In this document: piece after piece, positions 1 through 6,056 of the stretch
How the letters are laid out: each line of letters begins with the position of its first letter
How positions within the stretch are numbered: position 1 is the first letter of the stretch
Source: Methanobacterium sp. UBA8
Lineage (GTDB): Archaea > Methanobacteriota > Methanobacteria > Methanobacteriales > Methanobacteriaceae
NCBI GenBank assembly: GCA_002509665.1
Contig: DADN01000028.1
Coordinates: 8,895 to 15,131, forward strand
Reading direction: 5' to 3'
DNA: 6,237 nucleotides
Translations under genes and position numbers: made by a program
Notes under the pieces: generated by a model
What the model saw: only the letters and a program-made list of their open reading frames with translations
The model's database searches: none
Told to the model about the DNA's origin: nothing

Positions 1-90
1 TGTTTAGATATATATTTTAAATTTTATTTATAAGTGGGAATTATGGAATTACATTTGATGGAAAAGAATATACTACCGCTTAAACAGATA

Positions 91-99
91 ATATAAATA
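91..99 (+). promoter_or_regulatory. Possible archaeal TATA box for the zinc-ribbon gene
   Basis: The sequence ATATAAATA matches the archaeal TATA consensus loosely. A start about 25 nt downstream would give a leader of roughly 60 nt before the ATG at 181. The purine-rich bases just upstream (83-90) are a weak BRE candidate. In DNA this AT-rich other placements are possible, for example TTTATAA near 28-34. Confidence 0.3.
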
Positions 100-180
100 A
101 GCCCATTATGATTACTAATTTAAAGTTAGTAAGACGTAGGGTGAGTATGGAGAAATAAAGATAATTAAAGGGGTAATATT

Positions 181-357
181 ATGGTAAACACAGATGTTGG
201 AAACAATTTTGAGATTAGTCATTGTCCAAGGTGTGATACCAGAAAAATAGGCATTATTGGTCTTGATGAATACAATCAAGTCTTAGTGTTTAGATGTAAT
301 AAATGTGGAGAAGAGTTCACAAGACCTGTAGAAAAAATTGTATCTAATATCCTTTAG
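181..357 (+). CDS. Small zinc-ribbon protein, 58 aa, function unknown
   Basis: This short reading frame starts at ATG 181 and ends at TAG 355-357. A good ribosome site, AAAGGGG at 167-173, lies 7 nt before the ATG and supports both the start and the reality of the gene. The protein has two CxxC knuckles, Cys15-Pro-Arg-Cys18 and Cys39-Asn-Lys-Cys42, separated by 20 residues. This is the pattern of a single-zinc ribbon with a beta hairpin between the knuckles (GIIGLDEYNQVLVFRC). The second knuckle is followed by GEEF, as is common in archaeal zinc ribbons. Nothing outside the ribbon remains to suggest an enzyme, so it may bind nucleic acid or a partner protein, but that is family-level inference. 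It stands alone, with about 400 nt of non-coding DNA after it. Confidence 0.82.
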   Translation: MVNTDVGNNFEISHCPRCDTRKIGIIGLDEYNQVLVFRCNKCGEEFTRPVEKIVSNIL

Positions 358-428
358 ACAAAAAAACCAAACATTAATAATAGCCTTTTAAAAGAATATA
401 TAATTTATTAGATAGTAAATTCCTTCAA

Positions 429-453
429 TAGTTAAATTCTTATTATTTAACTA
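429..453. repeat. Perfect 9-bp inverted repeat (hairpin)
   Basis: TAGTTAAAT (429-437) and its exact reverse complement ATTTAACTA (445-453) flank a 7-nt loop. It sits about 70 nt after the stop of the zinc-ribbon gene. It is AT-only apart from one G-C pair, so a folded RNA would be weak. It could be part of a terminator region, a protein-binding dyad, or chance in AT-rich DNA. Confidence 0.4.
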
Positions 454-714
454 AATAATCCCCATATAATTTAATTATAGTTAATTTACACCTCTTTTTA
501 ATTCAAGCTAATTTTACAAAACTAAGATATGAATTTGATTCAGGTATATTATACAATTGACTAAATTTAAATCTAAAAGTGTGTAACTTTTGATGCTTTA
601 GAAAAAATAAAATAGTAGCTGTTCTATAAATAACTATAACCTCATTCAAATCTTTAAAAACTCACAGAGTAGAGTTTCTATGATGAATCAAATACTGTAA
701 TTATGAAACATTGT

Positions 715-724
715 TTTTATAAAA
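715..724 (+). promoter_or_regulatory. Probable TATA box for the hydrolase operon
   Basis: TTTTATAAAA at 715-724, preceded by GAAACA (705-710), fits an archaeal TATA element with a purine-rich BRE. The expected start, about 26 nt downstream, falls near 745, giving a very short leader of about 8 nt that would cut close to the ribosome site AGGA at 744-747. An alternative TATAAATA lies at 625-632 and would give a leader of about 100 nt. Confidence 0.4.
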
Positions 725-753
725 TTCAAACTTAATTTTTAATAGGAAATAAC

Positions 754-1722
754 ATGTTAGAACCAAAATATGAATCTATAGAGAACTTTAAATTCAAATC
801 TGGTGAAATTTTACCTGAATTAAATATAGAATATGCCACATTTGGAACCAAAAAGATGGATGATGATGGAAATATCACCAATGGAATAGTTTACCTGCAC
901 GGCTCTTCTGGAGATTACTCATCTGTAAAACGCGTGAAAGATGTTTTAGGCCCTGGAAAAGTTATGGATACCCGCGACTATTATGTAATCTGTCCTACAT
1001 CTCTGGGGAATCCAGGATCCTCCTCACCATCAACATCAGGCATGGGGCACCTATTTCCAAAATATACTGTAGAAGATATGGTAGATGCATCATACACACT
1101 TTTAACTCAAAAATTAAATATTAAACACCTGAAAGGCATTATTGGCACTTCAATGGGGGGTTTTCTTGCACTCCAATGGGCTATAAAATACCCTGATTTT
1201 ATGGATTTTATCATACCCCTCACTACAAGCTCTTCATCAAAAGGTCAAAATTATGCATTATCTACTATAATGAATAATTACATTAAAAATGATCCAGATT
1301 ATTTAGATGGTAAATATGAACATAAACCTCAAACCGGTCCTCAAAATGCGATGATGATGCTTTATTTATTTGGTTTTTCGCCAGCTTACTATAAAAATTC
1401 TTCAAATGAAGAAGTCCTTGAATCAATTCATGAAATGGAATTAGAAGGAGCTAATTCTGATGCAAATAACATCATATGGCAAAATGAAGCTACTATGATA
1501 TATGATGTAAGCAAAGAATTGCATAAAATAAAAGCTAGAACACTTGTAATTGGAGTTAATCAGGACCAATATTTCCCACCGGATACCGATGTAATACCAC
1601 TTTCAGAATCAATACCTGGATCTGAACTCTTTTTATATGATTCAATACTAGGGCATGTAGGATCAAGCGAGGTAAAAATAGCAGAACATGTAATTGGTGA
1701 TTTTTTAAAAGATGGAGATTAA
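754..1722 (+). CDS. MetX-like alpha/beta hydrolase (homoserine acetyltransferase-related), 322 aa
   Basis: The protein has the alpha/beta-hydrolase fold in the branch that includes homoserine O-acetyltransferase. Visible marks are a first strand plus oxyanion loop (IVYLHG, residues 45-50), the MetX-like block GPGKVMDTRDYYVIC (66-80) followed by LGNPGSSSPST, and the nucleophile elbow Gly131-Thr-Ser133-Met-Gly-Gly. The catalytic acid is probably Asp271 in GVNQDQYFPPD and the catalytic base is His301 in LGHVG. The complete Ser-Asp-His triad argues for an active enzyme, either an acyltransferase or an esterase. At 322 residues it is shorter than typical MetX (about 350-400), and the MetX GHDAFL end motif is replaced by GHVGSSE, so I do not assign methionine synthesis. 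No signal peptide or membrane helix is seen, so it is probably cytoplasmic. The start is supported by AGGA at 744-747. The next gene begins 2 nt after the stop, so the two form one transcript. Confidence 0.85.
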   Translation: MLEPKYESIENFKFKSGEILPELNIEYATFGTKKMDDDGNITNGIVYLHGSSGDYSSVKRVKDVLGPGKVMDTRDYYVICPTSLGNPGSSSPSTSGMGHLFPKYTVEDMVDASYTLLTQKLNIKHLKGIIGTSMGGFLALQWAIKYPDFMDFIIPLTTSSSSKGQNYALSTIMNNYIKNDPDYLDGKYEHKPQTGPQNAMMMLYLFGFSPAYYKNSSNEEVLESIHEMELEGANSDANNIIWQNEATMIYDVSKELHKIKARTLVIGVNQDQYFPPDTDVIPLSESIPGSELFLYDSILGHVGSSEVKIAEHVIGDFLKDGD

Positions 1723-1724
1723 AG

Positions 1725-2003
1725 ATGAAAGTTAAAGTTGTTGATTATGGAGTTTCAGATAATCCTAAAAAGTACTACGTGACTTATAAAATTACTGATA
1801 TCGATGAAGAATCAATAAATAAACTTAAAAACCGTGTTGAAGAAGAATTAGATTTTAAATCAGGAGATTTGTACTTAACTGCATATTTTAACAAAGAATA
1901 TTATCCATTTGGAAGTGAAGAATCAAAATACCGCAGCGAAGACTTTATAGCAAGGGAAGAAATTGAAATGTGGACATATTTAATGAGTCTTTTGGAAGAT
2001 TAA
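1725..2003 (+). CDS. Unrecognised small acidic protein, 92 aa, co-transcribed with the hydrolase
   Basis: I do not recognise this protein family. The ATG lies 2 nt after the hydrolase stop, and GGAG at 1714-1717, inside the end of the hydrolase gene, sits 7 nt before it. Translational coupling is therefore likely. The sequence reads as a small alpha/beta domain: two strands (KVKVVDYGV, KYYVTYKI), an amphipathic helix at about 27-42 (acidic and lysine-rich), a strand LYLTAYF at 49-55, and a C-terminal helix at about 71-91. It is rich in Glu, Asp and aromatic residues and has no cysteine, histidine, membrane segment or signal peptide. It is probably a soluble cytoplasmic protein. The tight linkage suggests a partner or accessory protein of the hydrolase, but that is inference only. 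Confidence 0.8.
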   Translation: MKVKVVDYGVSDNPKKYYVTYKITDIDEESINKLKNRVEEELDFKSGDLYLTAYFNKEYYPFGSEESKYRSEDFIAREEIEMWTYLMSLLED

Positions 2004-2168
2004 AGGATTTGAGAATTTAATGCTCGAGATATTGTGTAAAATGTTATTATTTAAATTATTATGTAAATAGTTGGTTAAATAAATAGAATTAATATGTTTG
2101 ACCTATAACCAGGCTTATTATTAACATACAGCAAAATTTCACATGATAAAAACATGAACGCGAATTAA

Positions 2169-2178
2169 TTATATAAAT
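2169..2178 (+). promoter_or_regulatory. Probable TATA box for the metallophosphoesterase gene
   Basis: TTATATAAAT at 2169-2178, preceded by CGAATTAA, is a good archaeal TATA/BRE pair. The expected start near 2200 would leave a leader of about 26 nt containing the ribosome site at 2211-2215. The rest of the 222-nt gap (2004-2225) is AT-rich and shows no gene. Confidence 0.5.
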
Positions 2179-2225
2179 TTTATCTTACATATTTGATATT
2201 ATCATTATCCGGGAGAAACTAATAA

Positions 2226-3080
2226 ATGAAGGATACCTCTTCAAATGACTTAAAAGAATTTAAAATACGTGAAAAATTACAACATGTAATGTCAAAGTCC
2301 ATGGAAAAAATGGGAATGCATGAATTTGATTCATGTCATTTTGAAATAGTACCTGTTGAAATAACAATTCCTGGACTCGACCCTTCTTTTGATGGTTACC
2401 GCATTGCACATATCACTGATATTCATTTAGGCCAGTGGATATCAACAGACAGATTAAGTGGAGTTATGGATCTAGTTAATCAACAAAATCCAGATACTGT
2501 AGCTATAACCGGTGATTTTGTATCCTATGCAATAGATTATCTTGTAGATGATTTAACAGATTGTCTTAAGAAACTCCAGCCCAAAGATGTGTCGCTGGCA
2601 GTCCTTGGAAACCATGACCACTGGCTTGGAGCTGCTAAAATTCGTAATGTGCTGAAGGAGAGTAGCATAATAGATATTAGTAATGATGTTTACACTTTAA
2701 AACGCGGCGATGCCATGTTACATTTAGCTGGTGTTGACAGCGTCACGTTAAATAAACACCGCCTGGATCTGGTTATGGATAAATTACCCTCCTCGGAACC
2801 TGCAATACTGCTTGCACATGAACCTGACTTTGCAGATATCAGTGCAACAACAGGAAGGTTCAGTTTACAGATTTCAGGCCACTCACATGGAGGTCAATTT
2901 ATGATACCGGGCATTGGAACATTTATCAGGGGTCCCCACTTTTTAAAATATCCAGTTGGTAGATACAAAGTGGGCGATATGGTCCAGTACACAAACCGAG
3001 GGCTTGGAACAAACATATTCTGGATTAGAATTAACTGTCCCCCTGAAATTACAGTGATAAACCTCAGAACACCTAAATAA
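2226..3080 (+). CDS. Calcineurin-like metallophosphoesterase, YkuE/YaeI type, 284 aa
   Basis: All hallmark metal-binding blocks of calcineurin-like phosphoesterases are present in order: Asp65-x-His67 (HITDIHLG), Gly-Asp97 (AITGDFV), Gly128-Asn129-His130-Asp (LGNHDHW), His198 (LLAHEPD) and Gly-His219-Ser-His221 (SGHSHGGQ). The GHSHGGQ...PG.G block and the C-terminal YTNRGLGT...R.NCPPEITVINL are typical of the YkuE/YaeI/LpxG-like branch. These are two-metal hydrolases, some acting on phospholipids or on UDP-diacylglucosamine. The archaeal substrate is unknown; lipid A precursors are not expected. Residues 1-40 are charged and helical with no membrane anchor or Tat signal, unlike many family members, so the enzyme is probably cytoplasmic or only peripherally attached. 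GGGAG at 2211-2215 lies 10 nt before the ATG and supports the start. The next gene, also a metal-dependent phosphohydrolase, follows after 133 nt with its own leader. Confidence 0.92.
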   Translation: MKDTSSNDLKEFKIREKLQHVMSKSMEKMGMHEFDSCHFEIVPVEITIPGLDPSFDGYRIAHITDIHLGQWISTDRLSGVMDLVNQQNPDTVAITGDFVSYAIDYLVDDLTDCLKKLQPKDVSLAVLGNHDHWLGAAKIRNVLKESSIIDISNDVYTLKRGDAMLHLAGVDSVTLNKHRLDLVMDKLPSSEPAILLAHEPDFADISATTGRFSLQISGHSHGGQFMIPGIGTFIRGPHFLKYPVGRYKVGDMVQYTNRGLGTNIFWIRINCPPEITVINLRTPK

Positions 3081-3129
3081 TAAATATAATGACATTAAAA
3101 ATTCTAAAACCAAGTTTAAGATTAACTAT

Positions 3130-3190
3130 ATACTAATTATTAACTTCACAAGATTAATAACCACATAAAATTCATATTAATAGTTAGTAT
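3130..3190. repeat. Inverted repeat (15-bp arms) in the leader of the fusion gene
   Basis: ATACTAATTATTAAC (3130-3144) and ATTAATAGTTAGTAT (3176-3190) are reverse complements at 13 of 15 positions, and at 14 of 15 if a G-U pair is allowed. The 31-nt spacer holds CATAAAAT (3164-3171), a possible TATA box whose start would fall near 3193. A second TATA candidate, ACTATATAC (3125-3133), overlaps the left arm. The arms could be an operator pair around the promoter, or an RNA stem if transcription starts upstream. Confidence 0.4.
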
Positions 3191-3213
3191 TCATTATTTA
3201 TCCGAGGTTAAAA

Positions 3214-5406
3214 ATGGATAAAAACCAGAACATTCTATGGATGGGCCGTACATTAGTCTTATTGATATCAGAAGTAGCAGGACTTATGTTAATGACATGG
3301 TTTCTTCCCGGACTGAGCATTAACAGCTGGGAAACAGCATTTATAGTGGTTATATTAGTTGGTATAATAAATGCTATTTTTTGGCCTATTTTATCATATT
3401 ACACCCTTCCTTTTCTCGTTTTTACCTTTGGAGTAGGTACATTACTTTTAAATGGTTTGCTTATATGGTTTATCAGTCTTTTTGTTCCCGGAATCACCAT
3501 AAAAGACTCAGCTTTAGTTCTGGTTCCCTTAGGGATAGCACTTATTAACACACTTGTATCTGGAGTTCTAACTATTGGGGATGAGGCATCTTATTATAGA
3601 TCCGTTTTAAGGAGATATGCTGAACGCTTTTCACAAAAGAATCATTCTGATAAACCTGGCGTTATATTTTTAGAAATTGATGGACTGGCAGAAGCTGTTT
3701 TACAAAGCGCTCTAAATAATGGATACATGCCCACACTTAAAGGGTGGATAGAAAAAGAGAGCCATAAACTTCTTCGGTGGGAAACTGATCTTTCATCTCA
3801 AACTGGCGCTTCCCAGGCTGGTATTCTCCATGGAAAGAATCATGACATGCCAGCTTTCAGGTGGGTTGAAAAGGAAAATGATAATAAATTAAGAGTATCT
3901 ACTGGATTATTTGATGCACCTTTACTTGAAAAGCGTGTATCAGATGGAAACGGATTGCTTGCAATAAATGGGGCAAGTAGATCCAATCTTTTCTCTGGAG
4001 ACGCATTAAATGCCATATTTACCTACAGCAAACTCAGTGATTTATCGAAGTTTTATACAAAGGCATGGTATTTCTTCTATTCTAACCCCTACAACTTTGC
4101 ACGTACCATCGTGCTGTTTATATGGGACATTCTTCTGGAAATTGCATCTCGATTCAGGCAGTGGAGAAAAGATATACGGCCCCGAATGAACCGCAGCATT
4201 ATTTATTTAGTTGTGAGAGCTACAGCCAATGTTTTTTTACGCGAAATAACAACAAGTACAATTATTGGAGATATTTTTACAGGCCGAGCTGATGCCGTAT
4301 ATGCAACATATGTAGGTTACGATGAAATAGCACACCATTCAGGTACAACAGATACTGATGCTTTTTATGCACTTAAACAGTTGGATAAACAATTTTTACT
4401 CTTGGATGATGCAAGAAAAAGTGCTTCAAGACCATATCATTTTGTGATACTTTCTGATCATGGACAAAGTAATGGAGCAACATTTAAACAGCGCTACGGA
4501 ATTTCTTTAGAAGGCTTAGTACGTGAACTAATTCCTAAAGACTTAAAAATATATTATGAATTCGATACAAATGAAGATCACTTTAGTCAAGTAATTACGT
4601 ATCCAATTGCAGATGGGAAACGCTGGATAAGTGAAAAGAGAGAAAATGCCATCAAAGGAAGTAAAGAATTCACTGGAAATATCAGACAGTCAATTGAGAG
4701 ACAGGAAACTAAATGGATAAAGGAAAAAAAAGAAAATGCAGTTAAAAGCAGTAAAGAATTCACTGGAAACATCTGGCAATCACTTGATAAAGATGACAAA
4801 ATAAGTGAAAGGCTTGCAAAATTTAATGAAACACTCAAAATTCCAATAAAGCCGCGAGAAAAACCTATTGATCATAAGGATGCAGATGTAACAGTGCTTG
4901 CCTCAGGTAATCTTGGCTTGATTTATTTCAAAAAATGGGAAAATAGAATGACATTTGAAGAGATCAATACTGTATTTCCTGAGTTAATTCCAGGTTTAAT
5001 ACGGCACGAAGGCATTGGGTTTATAATGGTTCGATCCAGTGAGGAGGGACCTATTATAATTGGCTCTAAAGGTGTTTATTATTTAAAAGATGAGAGAATA
5101 GAAGGAGAAAACCCGCTTAAAGGTTTTGGAAAAAACGCTGCCCTCCATTTAAAAAGGACAGATAGTTTTAAATATGTACCAGATATTCTGGTAAACAGTT
5201 TATATGACAGCGAAAAAAATGAAGTGGCTGCTTTTGAGGAATTGATAGGCAGTCATGGAGGATTAGGCGGTGATCAGTCCAAACCATTCTTATTGTATCC
5301 ATCAAGCTGGAATTTAGAAAAAGAAGAAATAATTGGGGCTGAAAAGCTTCACAATGTTTTAAAAAATAAGTTAAATGAACTATGGTTAAATACTGAAAAA
5401 GAATAA
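3214..5406 (+). CDS. Membrane-anchored phosphodiesterase: phage-holin-4_2/YvlD domain fused to an alkaline phosphatase superfamily domain, 730 aa
   Basis: Residues 11-120 hold four hydrophobic helices (about 11-31, 42-60, 66-91, 99-120) with the repeated WFLPGLSI / LFVPGITI motif typical of the phage_holin_4_2 (YvlD) membrane family. From about 148 onward comes a type I phosphodiesterase/alkaline phosphatase domain. Likely metal and catalytic residues are Asp156 (FLEIDG), nucleophile Thr197 (SSQTGASQAGILHG), Asp370 and His374 (GYDEIAHHSG), Asp415-His416 (LSDHGQS) and His681 (GSHGGLGG). The set is complete, so an active phosphate-ester hydrolase or transferase is expected; the substrate is unknown. 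Basic residues after helix 4 (RSVLRRYAER) favour a cytoplasmic catalytic domain. A hydrophobic stretch at 283-312 may touch the membrane. Residues 471-530 are a tandem 30-residue duplication. The start is fixed by GAGGT at 3204-3208, 5 nt before the ATG. 'Holin' is a family name here, not evidence of a phage. Confidence 0.9.
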   Translation: MDKNQNILWMGRTLVLLISEVAGLMLMTWFLPGLSINSWETAFIVVILVGIINAIFWPILSYYTLPFLVFTFGVGTLLLNGLLIWFISLFVPGITIKDSALVLVPLGIALINTLVSGVLTIGDEASYYRSVLRRYAERFSQKNHSDKPGVIFLEIDGLAEAVLQSALNNGYMPTLKGWIEKESHKLLRWETDLSSQTGASQAGILHGKNHDMPAFRWVEKENDNKLRVSTGLFDAPLLEKRVSDGNGLLAINGASRSNLFSGDALNAIFTYSKLSDLSKFYTKAWYFFYSNPYNFARTIVLFIWDILLEIASRFRQWRKDIRPRMNRSIIYLVVRATANVFLREITTSTIIGDIFTGRADAVYATYVGYDEIAHHSGTTDTDAFYALKQLDKQFLLLDDARKSASRPYHFVILSDHGQSNGATFKQRYGISLEGLVRELIPKDLKIYYEFDTNEDHFSQVITYPIADGKRWISEKRENAIKGSKEFTGNIRQSIERQETKWIKEKKENAVKSSKEFTGNIWQSLDKDDKISERLAKFNETLKIPIKPREKPIDHKDADVTVLASGNLGLIYFKKWENRMTFEEINTVFPELIPGLIRHEGIGFIMVRSSEEGPIIIGSKGVYYLKDERIEGENPLKGFGKNAALHLKRTDSFKYVPDILVNSLYDSEKNEVAAFEELIGSHGGLGGDQSKPFLLYPSSWNLEKEEIIGAEKLHNVLKNKLNELWLNTEKE
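4624..4803 (+). repeat. In-frame 90-bp tandem duplication within the fusion gene
   Basis: Unit 1 (4624-4713, residues 471-500) and unit 2 (4714-4803, residues 501-530) are exactly 90 nt apart. The first 23 residues match at 18 positions (both contain ENA, SKEFTGNI and QS). By hand count about 56 of the first 69 bases are identical, including an unbroken 20-nt match at 4660-4679 and 4750-4769. The last 7 residues have diverged. The repeats are helical and highly charged, and lie between the SDHGQS motif and the last metal histidine of the phosphodiesterase domain. Confidence 0.9.
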
Positions 5407-5430
5407 ATAGTATATCTAACTCTAAATTAA

Positions 5431-5874
5431 TCAACTTATAATCCATTCTGGAAATGAATGCCCAACTTCCTGTTCATTTGCTGGTAAAGAGAAATGTAAA
5501 TGCGTAAATAACCATCTATCCTCTTTATTTTCAAGAACCATACTTAACCTGCCTGAAAGCAGTACTTCTTTTCCTGAAATCACTGCGTACATTGTCATCA
5601 AAGCTGATAACCATGCCACATTACCTGCATATTGAATAGTGACCTTTTCAAATTTAACCTGTATATTATCAGCCTGGTTAAAATCACGTTTAAATCCTTC
5701 CTTAAGCTCTTCACGACCGTGAACCCATTCATCAGTACCTGTACCTATCGCTACAATATTTGGATCATCTATAAACAGATCCATCATAACATCAATATTC
5801 TTGTCTGCATATGCCTTTGCATACTTTTTAAGCATGTCCATAACTTCGAGCTCTATATTTTCCTCACATTTCAT
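5431..5874 (-). CDS. SnoaL/NTF2-like domain protein, 147 aa
   Basis: The protein has the length and layout of a single SnoaL_3-type NTF2-like fold. There is an N-terminal helix (LEVMDMLKKYAKAYADKNID, 9-28), then MMDLFIDDPNIVAIGTGTDEWVHGREELKEGF (30-61), where the family pocket residues sit. A strand follows around FEKVTIQYAGNVAWLSA, and the C-terminal strand WLFTHLHFSLP (121-131) is the family's most typical segment. Members bind small hydrophobic ligands, act as isomerases or hydrolases, or serve as ketosteroid-isomerase-like scaffolds; no specific reaction can be assigned. It is probably cytoplasmic and dimeric by family analogy. GAGGGG (minus strand, 5883-5888) precedes the ATG by 8 nt and fixes the start. 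It is convergent with the fusion gene, with only 24 nt between the stop codons, and divergent from the gene at 6057. Confidence 0.85.
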   Translation of the reverse strand: MKCEENIELEVMDMLKKYAKAYADKNIDVMMDLFIDDPNIVAIGTGTDEWVHGREELKEGFKRDFNQADNIQVKFEKVTIQYAGNVAWLSALMTMYAVISGKEVLLSGRLSMVLENKEDRWLFTHLHFSLPANEQEVGHSFPEWIIS

Positions 5875-5918
5875 ACTTAAGTCCCCTCATATCATACTTA
5901 TGTTCTCTTTGTTATATA

Positions 5919-5926
5919 TATTTATA
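5919..5926 (-). promoter_or_regulatory. Probable TATA box for the SnoaL-like gene
   Basis: On the minus strand TATAAATA occupies 5926 down to 5919, with AATGCGCA just upstream. The expected start near 5896 gives a leader of about 22 nt carrying the ribosome site, a very consistent arrangement. Confidence 0.55.
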
Positions 5927-5944
5927 TGCGCATTTTAAGCAAAT

Positions 5945-5954
5945 TAGGGCCCTA
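5945..5954. promoter_or_regulatory. GC-rich palindrome between divergent genes (possible operator)
   Basis: TAGGGCCCTA is a perfect 10-bp palindrome, and CAAA (5940-5943) and TTTG (5955-5958) extend the dyad with one unpaired T at 5944. It is one of the few GC clusters in the intergenic DNA and lies about 19 bp upstream of the minus-strand TATA box, where an archaeal regulator could bind. Function is inferred from placement only. Confidence 0.4.
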
Positions 5955-6030
5955 TTTGGCGTTTATTTTAAATTTAATATATTAATCTGATAAATAACTC
6001 ATATTAAAAAATTTAAAAAAAGTAAAACTA

Positions 6031-6038
6031 TTTTAAAT
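6031..6038 (+). promoter_or_regulatory. Possible TATA box for the DUF6884-like gene, leaderless transcript
   Basis: TTTTAAAT at 6031-6038, after AGTAAAACTA, is centred about 25 nt before the ATG at 6060. Transcription would then begin at or next to the start codon. No ribosome site is visible between it and the gene (CTCACATCTAATTTAC), which agrees with a leaderless message. Confidence 0.4.
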
Positions 6039-6056
6039 ATCTCACATCTAATTTAC

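Larger units (their letters stand above)
358..753. other. 396-nt AT-rich non-coding region
   Basis: No credible gene is visible on either strand; all frames are broken by frequent stops. It holds a perfect 9-bp stem hairpin at 429-453, a run of five T at 495-499 that could end the upstream transcript, a palindrome CTTTTAAAAG at 385-394, and a small hairpin at 575-591 (AAAAGT / ACTTTT). The promoter of the downstream hydrolase probably lies at its right end. The length is large for the compact spacing elsewhere in the window, so an unrecognised small RNA cannot be excluded. Confidence 0.6.

Noticed and set aside
43..96. 17-residue frame (MELHLMEKN...) before the zinc-ribbon gene, as a possible leader peptide
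   Set aside because: It has only a weak ribosome site, is very short, has no run of regulatory codons and no clear attenuator structure after it.
754..1722. Naming the hydrolase metX
   Set aside because: The fold and several motifs match the MetX branch, but the length and C-terminal His motif differ and no methionine-pathway gene is adjacent.
2020..2070. 16-residue frame after the 92-residue gene
   Set aside because: It has no ribosome site and an AT-driven composition; chance is the simpler explanation.
2091..2130. Possible stem between TATGTT and AACATA in the 2004-2225 gap
   Set aside because: The arms are only 6 bp with a long loop in AT-rich DNA, so chance pairing is likely.
3214..3573. 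Reading the 'phage holin' domain as evidence for a prophage or lysis cassette
   Set aside because: The phage_holin_4_2 name is historical; the domain is widespread in cellular genomes, is fused here to an enzyme, and no other phage genes are nearby.
4587..4838. Open frame of 83 codons on the minus strand
   Set aside because: It lies entirely inside the phosphodiesterase gene, opposite the tandem repeat, and its Ser/Leu-rich repetitive product is what the complement of that charged repeat would give.
5168..5446. Open frame of 92 codons on the minus strand
   Set aside because: It overlaps the catalytic C-terminus of the fusion gene (including the GSHGG motif) and the end of the SnoaL-like gene in another frame, and shows no recognisable protein features.
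5632..5880. Open frame of 82 codons on the plus strand
   Set aside because: It is antisense to the SnoaL-like gene, with a low-complexity Ile/Phe/Cys-rich product and no ribosome site.
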